Shown: positions 1-8,291, numbered from the stretch's first letter. The stretch: DNA of 64,000 bases from Pseudonocardia terrae (GCF_021343995.1 NZ_JAJTTE010000026.1:1-64000), one strand, 5' to 3'. A program made the numbers and translations. Notes: generated from the sequence alone by a model not told the origin.

Positions 1-20
1 CCCCCCCCCCCCCCCCCCCC
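1..20. other. Poly-C run at the window edge
   Basis: Twenty C residues open the window and run straight into the coding frame of a transposase fragment, where they would read as a proline string that does not belong to the family. The most likely cause is a contig-end or gap-fill artefact. A real homopolymer cannot be excluded from one read of the sequence. Confidence 0.6.
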
Positions 21-342
21 GCGCAAGGGATCACCCTGGCTGGCCGACGTGCTCACCGAGTGCGCCTGGGCCGCGGTGAAGACCAAGGGCACCTACCTGG
101 CGGCCTACTGCCGGCAGGTGATGCGCCGGCAGGGCAAACACAAGGCGGTCATGGCGCTGACCCACAAGATCCTGGTCATCGCCTGGAACCTGGTGTCCAC
201 CGGCGCCCTCTACGACGACCCGGGAGCCGCCGCCGGGCGAACCAACACCACCGAGCAGCAGCGCCGCCGGGCAGTCCGGCAACTCGAAGCCCTCGGCCTC
301 ACCGTCACCGTCGAGCCCCGGACCGATCCCAGGGCGGCTTGA
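1..342 (+). CDS. IS110-family transposase, C-terminal fragment (partial)
   Basis: The open frame enters from before the window and stops with TGA at 340-342. The readable part from about base 22 starts with a segment of the type RKGSPWLADVLTECAWAAV and goes on through KGTYLAAYCRQV to ITHKILVIAWNLVSTG-like sequence. This is the usual C-terminal end of the Transposase_20 (IS116/IS110/IS902) domain of IS110 DEDD transposases. The upstream RuvC-like catalytic half is missing because of the window edge and the poly-C run, so whether the gene is intact cannot be judged. It differs from the complete IS110 transposase at 6373-7596, so it belongs to a different IS110 subgroup. Confidence 0.75.
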   Translation, partial: PPPPPPPRKGSPWLADVLTECAWAAVKTKGTYLAAYCRQVMRRQGKHKAVMALTHKILVIAWNLVSTGALYDDPGAAAGRTNTTEQQRRRAVRQLEALGLTVTVEPRTDPRAA

Positions 343-469
343 GCGCTCGGTCTGCGGGATTCTCGGAGCAGGAGCGGGGTCGGTCAGCCCTCTATTCTCG
401 TGGTTGATGTTCTTCGCTGCTGATCGGGTGCGCGTCGAAGTGGCGGCGGGGTCAAGGAGCGCCCGTGAG

Positions 470-1040
470 GGTGCCCGGATATCGGCCGAAGGTCCTTGAG
501 GCCCGTCGCCGGGGCGGCGGACACTGTTCAACTGGCGAGATCGGGCAGGGCCGACGTTGCTCCTGGCAGAAGGGGGCGTGGTCGGGTGTGCCGCGAAGCC
601 GTGGTCCCGGCTGGATGTGGACGAGCCCCGGAGGCGGACGGTGGTGTCGGACTCGTGGTGCGAGGGGGTCAGCCCGGCCTACGACGCCAAACTGCTGGGC
701 CGGTGGAATCGGCTGATGACGCCGATCTCGGCGACGAACACTGCGGCCAGGACCGGCCCGACCCCGGGGATGGCCTGAATGGCCTGGTAGCCGGGGTCGG
801 TGCGCAACCTGCCTGCGACGAGTTTGGCGTCGGAGTCGATCTCGCAGTCCGGCGCGGTGATCAACCGCAGCAGCGAGTCCACCCGGGACGCGACTCCACC
901 GCGAGCCGGGTAGTGGCGAGCAGCCTGTGCCCGCCCGGGCTGAACCGATCACTCATCGGCACCTGCACCCCGGCTGCGGCCAGCACGGCGTGGACCTGCC
1001 ACTCCAGGTTCGACCGGACCCCGACCAGCTGATCGGCTCG
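470..1040 (-). pseudogene. IS110-family transposase remnant, frameshifted and with an internal stop
   Basis: Read on the minus strand, the central segment (882 down to 679) contains EIDSDAKLVAGRLRTDPGYQ and IQAIPGVGPVLAAVFVAEIG, the hallmark Transposase_20 region of IS110 transposases. The frame ends at a TAG where the family has a Trp codon (expected LASWAGLTP, seen LAS-stop-AGLTP). The conserved sequence then goes on in the same frame (AGLTPSHHESDTTV) before slipping into another frame. Upstream pieces such as VQVPMSDRFSP lie in a third frame. There is no usable start and the DEDD half is absent, so this is a dead fragment. It is on the opposite strand to the transposase end at 1-342. Confidence 0.75.
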
Positions 1041-1079
1041 GCGGTCGGCGTGCCGTCGTCAACGTCGGCTCTCCCGAGC

Positions 1080-1395
1080 GGATGGCGGCCGTGCACCGGA
1101 GCCCTCCGGCATCGGTGCAGATCTCCTACATGGGGAGCACGCAGGCCGCAGACTTCTCCTGCCTCGGGTCGCTCGACGACCCACCGGAGGTGCGGGCCCG
1201 GTGGCGGGCCGGGTCAACCCCGGAATGGATGCGCGCATCGTCGACCCCGAGACCGGCGAGCCGCTGCCCGACGGGACATCGGGCGAGTTCGTCTTCCGCG
1301 GGGCCTGCCGCTTCCTGCGCTACCACCGTCAACCCCGGACGCACCGCAGCGCGGATCGACCGAGAGGGGCTGGTTCCACTCGGGCGGCCCTACTC
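1080..1395 (+). pseudogene. AMP-dependent acyl-CoA synthetase fragment, frameshifted
   Basis: Three plus-strand frames together spell a central piece of an ANL-superfamily acyl-CoA ligase. GSLDDPPEVR lies in one frame. GMDARIVDPETGEPLPDG followed by SGEFVFRG, which covers the hinge-side motif, lies in the next. RTAARIDREG and RGWFHSGG (family consensus DGWFHTGD) lie in the others. Both ends of the roughly 500-residue enzyme are missing and at least two frameshifts separate the pieces. It sits between a dead transposase and a small intact gene, as expected for debris in a transposon-rich island. It cannot encode a working ligase. Confidence 0.65.
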
Positions 1396-1575
1396 GGCGT
1401 CGCCGAAGTTGCGCCGGAGCGTCTCGCCGTTCGGGGTGCCGCCGAGTGCTGTCGAGATGCGGTCCCACGACCAGCCCCCCGCTCGCGCCTCCCGTACTGC
1501 GAGCCCAATCGCTTTCTGTGCCACCCGTCGCGCGTCCAACGCACTCTGGAGCAGTTCTTCGACAGTCGCCGTCAT
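1390..1575 (-). CDS. Small helix-turn-helix-like protein (61 aa)
   Basis: The frame gives a 61-residue, mostly helical protein starting MTATVEELLQSALDARRVAQ. It continues with a segment (GWSWDRISTALGGTPNGETL) shaped like the recognition half of an HTH, of the kind seen in many small actinobacterial proteins where a WxxIxxxLG core precedes an RxxF ending. The ATG at 1575 was chosen because the longer upstream frame has non-protein-like composition. It has no operon partner: the neighbours are a pseudogene and a repeat protein. It may be a DNA-binding protein or a leftover domain, and no target can be inferred. Confidence 0.6.
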   Translation of the reverse strand: MTATVEELLQSALDARRVAQKAIGLAVREARAGGWSWDRISTALGGTPNGETLRRNFGDAE

Positions 1576-1744
1576 GCTCGAACTGTGGCACGACCTGTGG
1601 CACGCGTCGAGGGCCGTGGGGGCACCGGGCTCGCCATCTTCCGCGTGTTCGGCTAGCGCCGGTCCGAACGTGGCAACCCCGAGAACGCCGTCGCGCGACA
1701 CCTGGCTGGGGTGTCGCGCGACAGTGGGTCAGGTCTAGAGCGGG

Positions 1745-1993
1745 TCAGTGCGCCCACGCGTAGTGGTGCGAGTCGCTGTAGTCGTCGCAGTGGTCGTAGC
1801 TCGCGTCGTGGTCGTAGTCGTTGTGGCTCGACTCGTGGCTGTAGCTCGACTCGTGGCTGTGGCTCGACTCGTGGCTGTAGCTCGACTCGTGGCTGTAGCT
1901 CGACTCGTGGTGATGGTCCTCGTGGCTGAAGCTCGACTCGTGGCTGTAGCTGGACTCGTGGTGGCGGTCCTCGTGCCTGTTCCAGTGCGACAT
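1745..1993 (-). CDS. His/Ser/Tyr-rich hexapeptide-repeat protein (82 aa)
   Basis: The 82-residue product is almost entirely low complexity. After MSHWNRHEDRHH it carries about eight copies of a SSYSHE-type hexapeptide (variants SSFSHE, SSHSHE), then a D/Y/H-rich tail (NDYDHDASYDHCDDYSDSHH). The start at 1993 has a strong ribosome site, AAGGAG, five bases upstream. An in-frame ATG six codons earlier lies before that site. About one residue in four is His, with many acidic residues and a single Cys, a composition compatible with binding Ni, Zn or Cu. There is no signal peptide or membrane segment. No family is recognised, and metal storage or chaperoning is only a guess from composition. Confidence 0.7.
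   Translation of the reverse strand: MSHWNRHEDRHHESSYSHESSFSHEDHHHESSYSHESSYSHESSHSHESSYSHESSHNDYDHDASYDHCDDYSDSHHYAWAH
1795..1975 (-). repeat. 18-bp coding minisatellite inside the His-rich gene
   Basis: The DNA repeats an 18-bp unit, seen on the plus strand as ctcgactcgtggctgtag, with point changes. Each unit encodes one SSYSHE-type hexapeptide on the minus strand. Near-identical neighbouring units suggest recent expansion by slippage or unequal crossover. Confidence 0.75.
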
Positions 1994-2011
1994 CGGGGCT
2001 CCTTGGGGCAT

Positions 2012-2867
2012 TGGGCGGGCTCGGTTGGTTCCTACCGGTGCCGAGAACCCTGCCGGTCAGGAAGCCGGGGAACGATCGTGCTGTCCCCCGCTTCGCCAGA
2101 TCCGCGCCCCCACTTCGGGCCGGGTGCAGACCCCATCCATCTCTTCTCGGCCGGGTGCGCGGCCGCCGGGTGGCCACTCGAACACGGGCGCCCGAGTACC
2201 TGGCCAAGGGCACCGCAACCCCGCAGGACGACCCCCGAAGAAGCCGAACCGTCAGACGCCCGCCCCGAAGTGGGGGTGGAACTCGGGGCGGGCCCTGCCG
2301 GAGAAGCACAACGCCCGGCACAGCCCAGGATGCTCACCCACCGCGAGCCTCCGACACCTCCTACCGCCAGACGCTGATTCAAGTTCGTTCGAACGCCGAA
2401 CCGCCCCGGGCTGGTGTCTGTACCCGGGGCGGTCGAGGCCATGATGACTCCGGCAAGGACATGGGTCCCGCGGCACGGCCCGCTGGCTCGATGCCCCGCC
2501 GGTGATCGCTCAAACCTCCGGCCGGTGAGTCCTCGCCCCGGCACTGCGGTCGAGGCGAACCCACCACCGGTCGCCGCACCGACAGCAAGATCCACGGTAG
2601 TGGTAACCGTCCGGTTATCCGAAGATCACTTCCCAACCTGGACATCGAACACCGACGCCGCCTCACCGCCCCCCGGCCCTGATCGCCCAACCGGGCTCGG
2701 GCCCGTCCGACCGGGCTCGCGTCCGGCAAGCCCTCCCAACTCGGCCGCGCCGTGGGCGCCGTCGGGCGAGGCCCAGCGACGTAGCGGCCCGGGAAGATCA
2801 CAGCGGACAGGTCGCGCTGCGCGCGTCGAACTTCCGCGGCCGAGCGCCGGGCAACTAGTTCCCCGCG
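2012..2867. other. No supported gene (about 0.85 kb)
   Basis: Several long frames cross this stretch on both strands, but none has protein-like composition, a recognisable motif or a convincing ribosome site. Base composition is slightly lower in GC than in the neighbouring genes. It looks like non-coding or fully decayed island DNA. Confidence 0.5.
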
Positions 2868-3890
2868 CTACCGCACCGACGATGGGCCTGGTTGCGCGGG
2901 TTGTGGCGGCAGTTGCTCGATGGTCTGCACCATCCAGAACACGGCGAACAGCAGGGCTACGAAGATCTCAAGCCAGAACAGGCTGATGACGCCGACCCAC
3001 CACAGGACGCCCCCGCCGACCGCGCCGATCAGCATGACCCACGCGACCCATGCGTAGCGGTCGAACTGCCGCGGTTTCCGCAGCATGGCCCGGCCGACCG
3101 TCGGCGCGTCCAGGGTCCAACCCGGCGACAGAGCGGCGGTGTCCTCTTCTGTGCGTCGCCGCGTTGCGTTGATCACGGCGACGGCGAGGATGCAGACGAA
3201 CAGCAGGATCGCGGCGAGGTAGTGGGCTCGAGCGATGAGCAGGTCGAGGCCGGCGGTGAAGGCGACGAGCCCGATCACCCAGACGAGCGCGACCGCCGAG
3301 AAGCCGATCAGGAACGCTCTGGCGCGCAGGACCCGGTCGCGCGCCGCGAACCCCAGCGTGGCGACAAGGCCCAGAGCGCCCACGACGAGCAGCGCGAAGA
3401 CGTTGTTCTGGACGTTCGCCCTGGTGGCTTCGGCCAGGCTCAGCACGGTCGGGCAGTCGAAGCGAGTCGTTGCCCGCTGCGTGAGCAGCGGCGTGAGTCC
3501 CTGCCGGCAGGCCTCGACGGCTGTCTGGTAGTCCACGCCGCGCGAGGTCGGCACGACCGCCACCACCGCCGCGAACGCACCACCGAGGTTGAGGAGCGTG
3601 TCTTCGGCCGGGTGCCGCCCCCTCAGGGCGATCATCGCCGCGCCCAGGCCGATCAGCGCGCCGACGAAGATGGCCTGGGCAGGCGTGTAGTAGTAGGCGC
3701 TGACCGACGCCAGGAACAACCCCTGCCGCGAGCTCTGGTAGCAGACCGCGACGCCGAGTGCGATCAACAGTCCGACGATCGCCACACGCAGGTAGGTGTA
3801 CGACTTGCCCAACGCGCCGTCAGCGGGCGGAGGCGGCGCGGTGAGGGCGCGATCCGGGCCCTCCTCGACTGCGCGGACCGTGTCCGACAT
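2868..3890 (-). CDS. Polytopic membrane protein, function unknown (340 aa)
   Basis: The protein has about eight hydrophobic segments. The first is near residues 35-55 (VAIVGLLIALGVAVCYQ) and the last pair forms the C-terminal hairpin (GVLWWVGVISLFWLEIFVAL). A roughly 70-residue hydrophilic, probably extracytoplasmic loop carries two Cys (VEACRQG and RFDCPTV) that could form a disulfide. The ATG at 3890 is preceded by GGAG and starts MSDTVRAVEEG. The longer upstream frame lacks a site. The family resembles small uncharacterised actinobacterial integral membrane proteins. No catalytic motif is visible and it stands alone. Confidence 0.7.
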   Translation of the reverse strand: MSDTVRAVEEGPDRALTAPPPPADGALGKSYTYLRVAIVGLLIALGVAVCYQSSRQGLFLASVSAYYYTPAQAIFVGALIGLGAAMIALRGRHPAEDTLLNLGGAFAAVVAVVPTSRGVDYQTAVEACRQGLTPLLTQRATTRFDCPTVLSLAEATRANVQNNVFALLVVGALGLVATLGFAARDRVLRARAFLIGFSAVALVWVIGLVAFTAGLDLLIARAHYLAAILLFVCILAVAVINATRRRTEEDTAALSPGWTLDAPTVGRAMLRKPRQFDRYAWVAWVMLIGAVGGGVLWWVGVISLFWLEIFVALLFAVFWMVQTIEQLPPQPAQPGPSSVR

Positions 3891-4423
3891 TCCCGAACTC
3901 CAGTTCGTCGTGACGTGACGGATCCGGCTCGACGAGCCGATCGGTGGAGCCGCGCGGAACCTGTTCCCCACCGCTTGGCCGCGCTGCACGGGTAGGGAGA
4001 CAATGCGTACTCGTCCTGATACAGCACAGTGCCAGATCATCGAGTGTCACGGCGGTCCGAGGGCCTGACGGACACCTGGCTCGCACTGCACGTCGACGAC
4101 AGACACGACCGAGACCTCCAGACCGCGGACGTTGCGCTCGAGCTCGACCGCCACCCCGTCGAAGGAGACACCTCTTCCCCGGCGGCCTACCGACAGCGAG
4201 TAGCGGCGAAGCCCTGGCCAGCTGCGGCGGGCGATGTCGCTGTTGGGGCTGCTGCACTATCTGTGGAGAGCGCGCCGGGCTGCACCCGCACCAGCCGGAC
4301 ATGAAACCCGCAGATCCACCACTGGATCGGGAGATCGCTCGCGCCCTTCCTGCCCAGCTTGCTGAACAATCCCCGAGGCAGGCCAGGGAACCCCATGAGG
4401 CCGGAAGCAAGCTTGAACTCAGC
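3891..4423. other. Intergenic stretch without a supported gene
   Basis: About 530 bases lie between two minus-strand genes. The open frames here are short and of random-looking composition, with no conserved motif or RNA structure noticed. It should hold the promoter for the membrane protein at 2868-3890. Confidence 0.45.
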
Positions 4424-4774
4424 TCAGGCCTCGGTCGTGCCGATGTGGGAGAGCCGGGACCGCGCGGTGTTGATTTGCGCGAGGGCGGCAGAGATCCGGT
4501 CGACGGCGAAGTAGATGTTCTGGGAGGCGATCCGAGCGTGCGACCCGGCCGGGGTGACGTCGTCGGATCTGAGCCCCTGGCCGGTGGTGAGCCGGTCGGC
4601 CTGGTCGGCGGTGACCCGCAGGGTCTGCTCGAGCTTCGTGAGAAGCTCGGCGAGGGCGCCGACCCGCTCGTACGCGGCCTGCGGGGTGCGGGGGCCGAGC
4701 GGGATGGCGTGGTTGGCGATGCGGAGTTGCTCGGTGGCCGCGTCGATCGCGTCGCGGGCGGGGTCGTCGCTCAT
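4424..4774 (-). CDS. Conserved-looking small helical protein (116 aa)
   Basis: A compact soluble protein of 116 residues starts MSDDPARDAIDAATEQLRIA and is predicted almost all-helical, with heptad-like segments (VGALAELLTKLEQTLRVTAD and FAVDRISAALAQINTARSRL). Codon use is typical of a real gene, unlike the shadow frames around it. A weak AGGA sits about ten bases before the ATG. There are no cysteines, membrane segments or known motifs. It resembles small hypothetical proteins found in actinobacterial islands, and no function can be given. Confidence 0.65.
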   Translation of the reverse strand: MSDDPARDAIDAATEQLRIANHAIPLGPRTPQAAYERVGALAELLTKLEQTLRVTADQADRLTTGQGLRSDDVTPAGSHARIASQNIYFAVDRISAALAQINTARSRLSHIGTTEA

Positions 4775-5112
4775 GTGAGGGATCCTGCCGGATCCGGACG
4801 GCTTGGGCCTGGATGTGATCTCAGCCGCTGAGCACGTGACGGAGACGTTCCGTCATATGTTCTGCTAGTTCACAACCCAGTCAATGATGCCGCGTCGCTG
4901 TGGATCGCGAGCCGCGACCTCACCACTCCCCTGCTTGCAGGCCAGGAGGGGCTCGGAACGCTTCAACCAGCGCCACGCCTGAGCGGCATCTCGGGCATTG
5001 TCGAGACAACACGTAGAGCTGCGGGCTCGGCTGGTCAAACGTGGGCTGCCGCCGCGCACTTCTCGGCGTGGCAGGGCGCGCGTGGCGAGGAGCACCAGGA
5101 CGAGGAGAGCGA

Positions 5113-5236
5113 GTGAACCCCTGGACCTTCGACCCGGACCACGAGGGGCCCCGTGCACGAACGCCTGGCGCGCTTCGTCGACATCCACCGCGACCTCCTC
5201 GATCATCGGGGCCCAAAGGCGGGAGGGTGGACATGA
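5113..5236 (+). pseudogene. Possible 40-codon leader gene broken by one base
   Basis: A GTG at 5113 is preceded by GAGGAG and opens VNPWTFDPDHEG. After the ggggcccc run the sensible reading moves to another frame (VHERLARFVDIHRDLLDHRG) and ends at a TGA that overlaps the ATG of the next gene (ATGA at 5233). Good ribosome site, protein-like sequence and stop/start coupling all point to a small gene carrying a 1-base insertion, or a sequencing error in the homopolymer. Confidence 0.35.
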
Positions 5237-5682
5237 CACCAGAGTGGGCGGCCTTGCTCGGCATGCCGGCAGTGCTCGGGGCCGTAGGTGCGGCCGTTGG
5301 AGTGATCGGCGCTCTCGGCGGGGTGCTGGTGGCCGGTCTGCTCAATGACCGCCAGGCGCGACGGAGCTGGCAGCGGGAGCTGCTCAAGCGCACCGACGAC
5401 CGCAGGCTCGATCTCTATCTGCGGCTGTGGACGGTGCACGACGAGGACGACCTCGACGTGGCGAAGGAGTCCCTCGCCGAGCTGAAGGCGGAGGTCGAGA
5501 TGCTCGCCCCAGAGGAGGTCCGCGCGGCCCACGAAGCGCTGCTTGGCCGAGTCGAGCGAGTAGCGGCCATGGATCCGACGGCGCGCATGGTTCGGACAGG
5601 CCGTCCGGGCGACGTCATGCGGGCCATCGAGTATGGACGGTCAGATCTGCGTGCCGCGATCCGCGCTGACCTCGGACTCTGA
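5233..5682 (+). CDS. Single-pass membrane-anchored helical protein (149 aa)
   Basis: The N-terminus (residues 5-35) is one hydrophobic segment, MPAVLGAVGAAVGVIGALGG plus VLVAGLLN, followed by a basic/aromatic region (RQARRSWQRELLKRTDDRR). A long acidic helical cytoplasmic domain follows (DVAKESLAELKAEVEMLAPE). The ATG at 5233 has GGGAGG upstream and overlaps the stop of a damaged small frame, suggesting former coupling. The pattern matches small actinobacterial proteins with one TM segment and a coiled-coil tail that lack assigned functions. Confidence 0.7.
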   Translation: MTPEWAALLGMPAVLGAVGAAVGVIGALGGVLVAGLLNDRQARRSWQRELLKRTDDRRLDLYLRLWTVHDEDDLDVAKESLAELKAEVEMLAPEEVRAAHEALLGRVERVAAMDPTARMVRTGRPGDVMRAIEYGRSDLRAAIRADLGL

Positions 5683-5950
5683 TCCCGCTGGGCGTGTGTG
5701 TGGCCGGCGCAAGCCCTACAAAATCGCTCAATGGCACGCGTGTAACGATCTCCGGCAGTGGCAGTCAGATTTGGCCGCCAGGGTCCGCTAGCCGTTGAAC
5801 GCCAGGCCCTGGTGCAGGTGCTGAAGGGGTCCGTTCGGGCTGGGGACACGCGCTCGGGCGGGCCTCCGCTTACCCGCTCCCCCGCCTCCTGTGATCTGAC
5901 GGGGGATAGACCGACGTTGCGGATCCGGAGCCCCGCCACCAGGGCCCAGC

Positions 5951-6145
5951 TCAGGACGGGTGCCTCGGTACGTCCAATCCGAGCATGGCCAGTAGGTTCG
6001 CGCAGTCCGAGGCATCGAGCGCGTGGCTCGCGATCACCCGCGCCGCTTGTCTGCGCTGGGCCGCGCAGCTGATCTCGTAGGCCTCCTGGGCCGCGGCCCA
6101 CCGGCTGTGGTCGTCGTTGCCGTATCCGTCGCCAACGCTTCTCAT
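5951..6145 (-). CDS. Small soluble protein (64 aa), function unknown
   Basis: This 64-residue frame has a clean ribosome site (GGAG five bases before the ATG) and actinobacterial codon use. It reads MRSVGDGYGNDDHSRWAAAQ and then two helices, with ARVIASHALDASDCANLLAM near the end. Small proteins with an ARVxASHAxDxxDC-like helix are common in Pseudonocardia-type genomes, from memory, and are uncharacterised. The IS110 element starts just upstream of its start codon, so its own promoter may have been replaced or removed by the insertion. Confidence 0.6.
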   Translation of the reverse strand: MRSVGDGYGNDDHSRWAAAQEAYEISCAAQRRQAARVIASHALDASDCANLLAMLGLDVPRHPS

Positions 6146-6192
6146 CGGTTCTCCGTAAGGTTGTTGATGTTCGGGACGAGGTGTTCCGGACG

Positions 6193-6268
6193 CCCGCGAC
6201 GGCAGGGTGTGGCTGATCGGTTCTTGCCGTTGGGTGGCTTCTGAGGAGTGGCCGCCCTGCCGTTCGGG
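6193..6268 (+). ncRNA. Candidate bridge-RNA hairpin upstream of the IS110 transposase
   Basis: Bases 6193-6207 (cccgcgacggcaggg) pair with 6255-6268 (ccctgccgttcggg) to give a stem of about 13 base pairs with one small bulge, closing a 47-nt loop. In IS110 elements the non-coding end beside the transposase encodes a bridge RNA whose internal loops pair with target and donor DNA. Position and shape agree with that. The loop-to-target complementarity was not tested because the element ends are unknown. Confidence 0.4.
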
Positions 6269-6372
6269 ACGCCTTGGCCGCTGATTGAGATCTGCGCACG
6301 GTCGCTGTTTACGGAGCTGCAGGCGGGGACGTCCACGGGCCTGTCAACGGGTCGAAAGGGAGCCGAGATCAC

Positions 6373-7596
6373 GTGGCCGGCAAGAAACTGTGGGTCGGGA
6401 TCGACGTCGGTAAGAGCGCGCACCACGCGTGCGCCGTCGACGACCGCGGAAAGGTCGTCTTCTCCCGCAAGGTCAACAATTCCCAGGCCGCGATCGAGGC
6501 CTTGATCACCCGCACCGACGCGAAGGCGGGGCAGGCCGGTCAGGTGGTGTGGGCGGTCGACATGACATCGGGGTCGGCGGCCCTGCTGGTCGCGCTGTTG
6601 CAGGCCACCGGGCATCGCCTGTTGTCGGTGCCGGGCAGGCTGGTCAACCGCATGTCCGGGGCCTTCCCCGGCGAGGGGAAGACCGACGCGAAAGACGCCC
6701 ACACCATCGCCGAGACCGCCCGGCTGCGCGCCGACCTCACCGAGGTCACCGTGCCCGACCAGGTCACCGGGGACCTGCAGGTCCTCACCGCCCGCCGCGA
6801 GGACCTGATGGCCGACTGGGTGCGTGGGGTCAACCGGCTCCGCGAGCTCCTCGGCTCGATCTTCCCCGGCCTGGAACAGGCCTTCGACTACTCGACCCGC
6901 TCGGCGTTGATCCTGCTCACCGGCTACCAGACCCCCGCCGCGCTGCGCGCGGCCGGTGTCGAGCAGGTCGTGGCGTTCCTGACCGAGCAGCGGTCCTGGG
7001 CGCCCGGGCGGGTGAGCATGGCCTCCACCGCGGTGGCGGTGGCCGCCGAGCAGAGCCTGGCGTTGCCGGGTGAGTCGGTGACCGCGCCGCTGATCGCCCG
7101 GCTGGCCCGGCAGCTGCTGGATCTGGATCGGGAGATCAAGGACTTGGACAAGCAGCTCACCGCGGACTTCGGCGAGCATCCCCAAGCGGAGATCATCACC
7201 AGCGTCGACGGATTCGGCCCGATTCTGGGTGCCGAGTTGCTCGCCGACACCGGCGGGAATCTGGTCGCGGCATTCGGGACCTCGAGTCGGCTGGCCGCCT
7301 ACGCCGGGCTGGCGCCCGTTCCGCGGGACTCGGGGCGGATCCGGGGGAATCTGCACCGCCCCAAGCGTTATCACCGCGGACTTCGGCGGGTGTTCTACAT
7401 GGCCGCGCTGTCCTCGCTCAAACGCGGCGACGGACGATCCCGCGCGTTCTACGACAAGAAGCGCGCCGAGGGGAAACGACACACCCAGGCGTTGATCGCG
7501 CTCGCCCGCCGTCTGGTCGACCTCGTCTGGGCCCTGCTCCGCGACAACCGCCCCTTCACCACCGAGGCACCATCCCCGACGATCACAGCGGCTTGA
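6373..7596 (+). CDS. IS110-family transposase (recombinase), full length (407 aa)
   Basis: The protein has the two-part IS110 layout. An N-terminal DEDD RuvC-like domain opens with WVGIDVGKSAHHACAVDD (first Asp), has an acidic site in VVWAVDMTSG, and carries the KTDAKDAHTIAET motif near residue 110. A C-terminal Transposase_20 domain follows, with ITSVDGFGPILGAELLADTG, SRLAAYAGLAPVPRDSG and the Ser-containing end ALSSLKRGDGRSRAFYDKKR (the catalytic Ser of this family lies in such a stretch). The length of 407 residues is normal. The start is GTG at 6373, with aaaggga ahead of it. Nothing looks broken, so the element may still be active. Confidence 0.93.
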   Translation: MAGKKLWVGIDVGKSAHHACAVDDRGKVVFSRKVNNSQAAIEALITRTDAKAGQAGQVVWAVDMTSGSAALLVALLQATGHRLLSVPGRLVNRMSGAFPGEGKTDAKDAHTIAETARLRADLTEVTVPDQVTGDLQVLTARREDLMADWVRGVNRLRELLGSIFPGLEQAFDYSTRSALILLTGYQTPAALRAAGVEQVVAFLTEQRSWAPGRVSMASTAVAVAAEQSLALPGESVTAPLIARLARQLLDLDREIKDLDKQLTADFGEHPQAEIITSVDGFGPILGAELLADTGGNLVAAFGTSSRLAAYAGLAPVPRDSGRIRGNLHRPKRYHRGLRRVFYMAALSSLKRGDGRSRAFYDKKRAEGKRHTQALIALARRLVDLVWALLRDNRPFTTEAPSPTITAA

Positions 7597-7823
7597 CACG
7601 GTCATTGAAACTCCTCCGGCCGGCCGCGAACCGGTGGACCGGTCAAACCCGGCCCACTCCCACGACACGAATGCCGAGCGGCAACCTGCACGACCGAGGC
7701 CGTCCCTTTGGGATGACGATGCCCGCCCAACCTGGCCCTGCCACGGTACGCCGATTCGGTGGGCCAGTTCCGACCCCGACGTGGGCGCGCGCTGCTCGGC
7801 TGCTGTCGCTGGTCACTGTGTGC
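7597..7823. other. Spacer between IS110 and the prophage remnant
   Basis: No supported gene is seen. The right end of the IS110 element must lie at the start of this stretch. The rest probably belongs to the disrupted element that follows. Confidence 0.4.
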
Positions 7824-8202
7824 TCATCCGTCCTTCTCCCCTGTGTCGAGCGCGCGGTGGCGGCCCATGTGCGTCGTGGCCGGTGGGCTGTTCGGGATCC
7901 CGGCCACGGCCAGCGTCGCCAGGCCCGCGACGATCATCTGCACGACCGTCTTGCGGGTGATCGGCCCGGACAGCACCGAGGCGGCCACGGTGGCGATCGT
8001 CGCTGCCCAGCACTCCTGCCCATAGTCCACGTACTGCTTGACGGTGTTGTCGTCGATGCCAACGTGGGATGAGACCTGCACGCTGGCCTTGGCGAAGTAG
8101 GCGCCGAGCTCGGCGGTGGTGCGGGCCCCTTCGACGGTGTGGATGACGACCACGCGCACTGTGGCCCCCGCCGCGCGCCGAGTAGTTCGGGCTGGGGATC
8201 AC
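7824..8202 (-). pseudogene. Prophage endolysin (amidase) start fused to a holin-like tail, frameshifted
   Basis: From a GTG at 8202 with a GGAGG site, the minus strand reads VIPSPNYSARGG. After a shift in the ggggg run it continues VRVVVIHTVEGARTTAELGA and SSHVGIDDNTVKQYVDYGQ. This is the start of an N-acetylmuramoyl-L-alanine amidase_2 domain as found in actinophage endolysins; IHT and SSHVGI supply the first Zn-site region. The catalytic remainder is gone. The frame runs straight into a hydrophobic tail (TVVQMIVAGLATLAVAGIPN) that looks like a holin or other membrane segment. It is a deletion fusion with a frameshift and is unlikely to have lytic activity. Confidence 0.6.
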
Positions 8203-8285
8203 GTCTGCTTCCTCCCGGGGGCGCAAGCACCAGAACGCGTGGCCGTCCTGCTCGGATCCTCCGCCGCACTCACGGCAGACAGAAT
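8169..8285. repeat. Direct repeat copy 1 flanking the NTF2-like gene
   Basis: About 117 bp, imperfectly repeated at 8694-8816. Both copies share agtagttc-ggctggggatcacgtctgctt and the stretch encoding GGG-E-DGH-F on the minus strand. The unit spans the end of one phage gene and the ribosome site plus start of the endolysin. Confidence 0.7.
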
Positions 8286-8291
8286 CGACCG

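Larger units (their letters stand above)
6146..7600 (+). mobile_element. IS110-family insertion sequence, apparently intact
   Basis: One full-length transposase gene with about 225 bp of upstream non-coding DNA forms the element. IS110 elements have no terminal inverted repeats and make little or no target duplication, so the exact ends cannot be set by eye. The left limit given is the end of the neighbouring gene's start region and the right limit is just past the transposase stop. The structured leader fits the recently described bridge-RNA organisation of the family. Confidence 0.7.

Noticed and set aside
4865..5239. Minus-strand frame of 124 codons
   Set aside because: It overlaps the better supported plus-strand reading frames, and its middle part has shadow-like Arg/Ser composition.
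6146..7600. Terminal inverted repeats for the IS110 element
   Set aside because: None were found, and IS110 elements normally lack them, so ends were left approximate.
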